From Streptomyces sp. DHE7-1 (GTDB taxonomy: Bacteria; Actinomycetota; Actinomycetes; Streptomycetales; Streptomycetaceae): 64,000 nt of DNA. Positions within the stretch are counted from its first letter, which is position 1, and each line of letters starts with the position of its first letter. The notes below the pieces were generated by a model, which was given only the letters and a program-made list of their open reading frames with translations, did no database searches and had not been told where the DNA came from. The position numbers and the translations under genes are program-made. The DNA lies in assembly GCA_016432725.1 (NCBI GenBank), contig JACJDG010000003.1, positions 1,612,001 to 1,676,000 of the forward strand, given 5' to 3'. Positions 63,761 to 64,000 of the stretch are shown piece after piece.

Positions 63761-64000
63761 TCAGCCGGTCGCGGTGAGGTGGGCGAAGACCACCACGTTG
63801 CTCGTGTAGCCGGTGCGCCGGCTGTACAGACCGCCGCAGGTGAGCACGCGCAACTCCGGGCGCCGGGAGGGGCCGTAGACCTCCTTGTCGGGGAAGCCGG
63901 CCTTGTCGTACACCTTCACCCGGTCCACGCTGTAGACGGCGGTACGGCCGTCCGCGCGCCTGACCTCGATCGGCTTGCCCGGCTCGACCTGGGCCAGGGC
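63761..64000 (-). CDS. Class F sortase, C-terminal part (cut by window edge)
   Basis: The last 79 residues before the stop at 63761, with the N-terminus beyond the window. The sortase core is clear. The Cys motif LRVLTCGGLYSRRTGYTS has the catalytic Cys and the Arg two to three residues on, in the class F (SrtF) pattern. It ends NVVVFAHLTATG. It is a membrane-anchored transpeptidase or related wall enzyme. Note that the ChpC LAHTG motif would be served by class E sortases, not by this one. Confidence 0.82.
   Translation of the reverse strand, partial: ALAQVEPGKPIEVRRADGRTAVYSVDRVKVYDKAGFPDKEVYGPSRRPELRVLTCGGLYSRRTGYTSNVVVFAHLTATG

Noticed and set aside
1..64000. Frameshifted genes as pseudogenes
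   Set aside because: The breaks are all single-base losses in G/C runs, the flanking sequences remain fully conserved, and genes needed for normal metabolism such as metH and mshC are included.

Overview
The window is a 64 kb piece of a Streptomyces chromosome. The evidence is very high GC with strong third-position bias, a GylR-gylCAB glycerol operon, mycothiol ligase mshC, a chaplin pair (long ChpC-type and short ChpH), SoxR with its Cys cluster, and only one in-frame TTA codon. The gene order from metH through gylR, mshC, chpC/chpH and the gluconate genes to soxR matches the conserved core chromosome of the S. coelicolor group. About 62 protein genes and one tRNA-Leu(GAG) are readable. The first gene (RecB-like nuclease) and the last (class F sortase) are cut by the window edges.

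Layout. 0-8 kb: nuclease end, NarL-type response regulator, orphan solute-binding lipoprotein, HAD hydrolase, metH. 8-13 kb: gylR and the glycerol operon (facilitator, kinase, dehydrogenase), with matching dyads in front of gylR and of the operon. 13.5-18 kb: PAC2 protein and mshC with the three uncharacterised actinobacterial families that travel with it. 18-27.7 kb: CorA, an LLM oxidoreductase, an aldo/keto reductase coupled to a RecD-like protein with degraded ATPase motifs, an acidic-tailed protein, DUF5703, the chaplins and an M20 peptidase. 27.8-31.3 kb: tRNA-Leu, CapA-like phosphoesterase, a phosphoribosyltransferase-hydrolase fusion, DUF1876 and a YchJ-type protein. 31.3-34.2 kb: gluconate regulator, kinase and permease. 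34.2-39.1 kb: Tat-exported molybdoenzyme with a cytochrome b partner, a TTA-containing repeat protein, a membrane permease-like protein, NUDIX and two DUF202 proteins. 39.1-62 kb: catabolic modules for acyl-CoA, alcohol and aldehyde substrates, each with its own TetR regulator, interleaved with NamZ, penicillin acylase, BKACE and SoxR. 62-64 kb: sugar-type ABC ATPase and sortase.

The most informative regulatory signals are three sets of matched TetR-type palindromes. One set links a kinase/acyl-CoA dehydrogenase pair at 40.7 kb to an SDR/acyl-CoA synthetase/TetR operon ending at 43 kb. Together these four enzymes resemble a 4-hydroxy-acid (Lva/ACAD10-11-like) pathway. A second set links an acyl-CoA dehydrogenase and its TetR at 56.8 kb to an aldehyde/alcohol dehydrogenase operon at 62 kb. 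A third links a MaoC dehydratase to the convergent TetR gene.

Three small inverted-repeat (MITE-like) families are present. Two copies of one family lie 19 kb apart in opposite orientation, and two elements supply the stop codons of neighbouring genes.

At least 23 genes-interrupting single-base deletions, nearly all in runs of G or C, split otherwise normal genes, including metH and mshC. They look like sequencing or assembly errors, not pseudogenes. The genes are therefore annotated across the breaks as single CDS entries.
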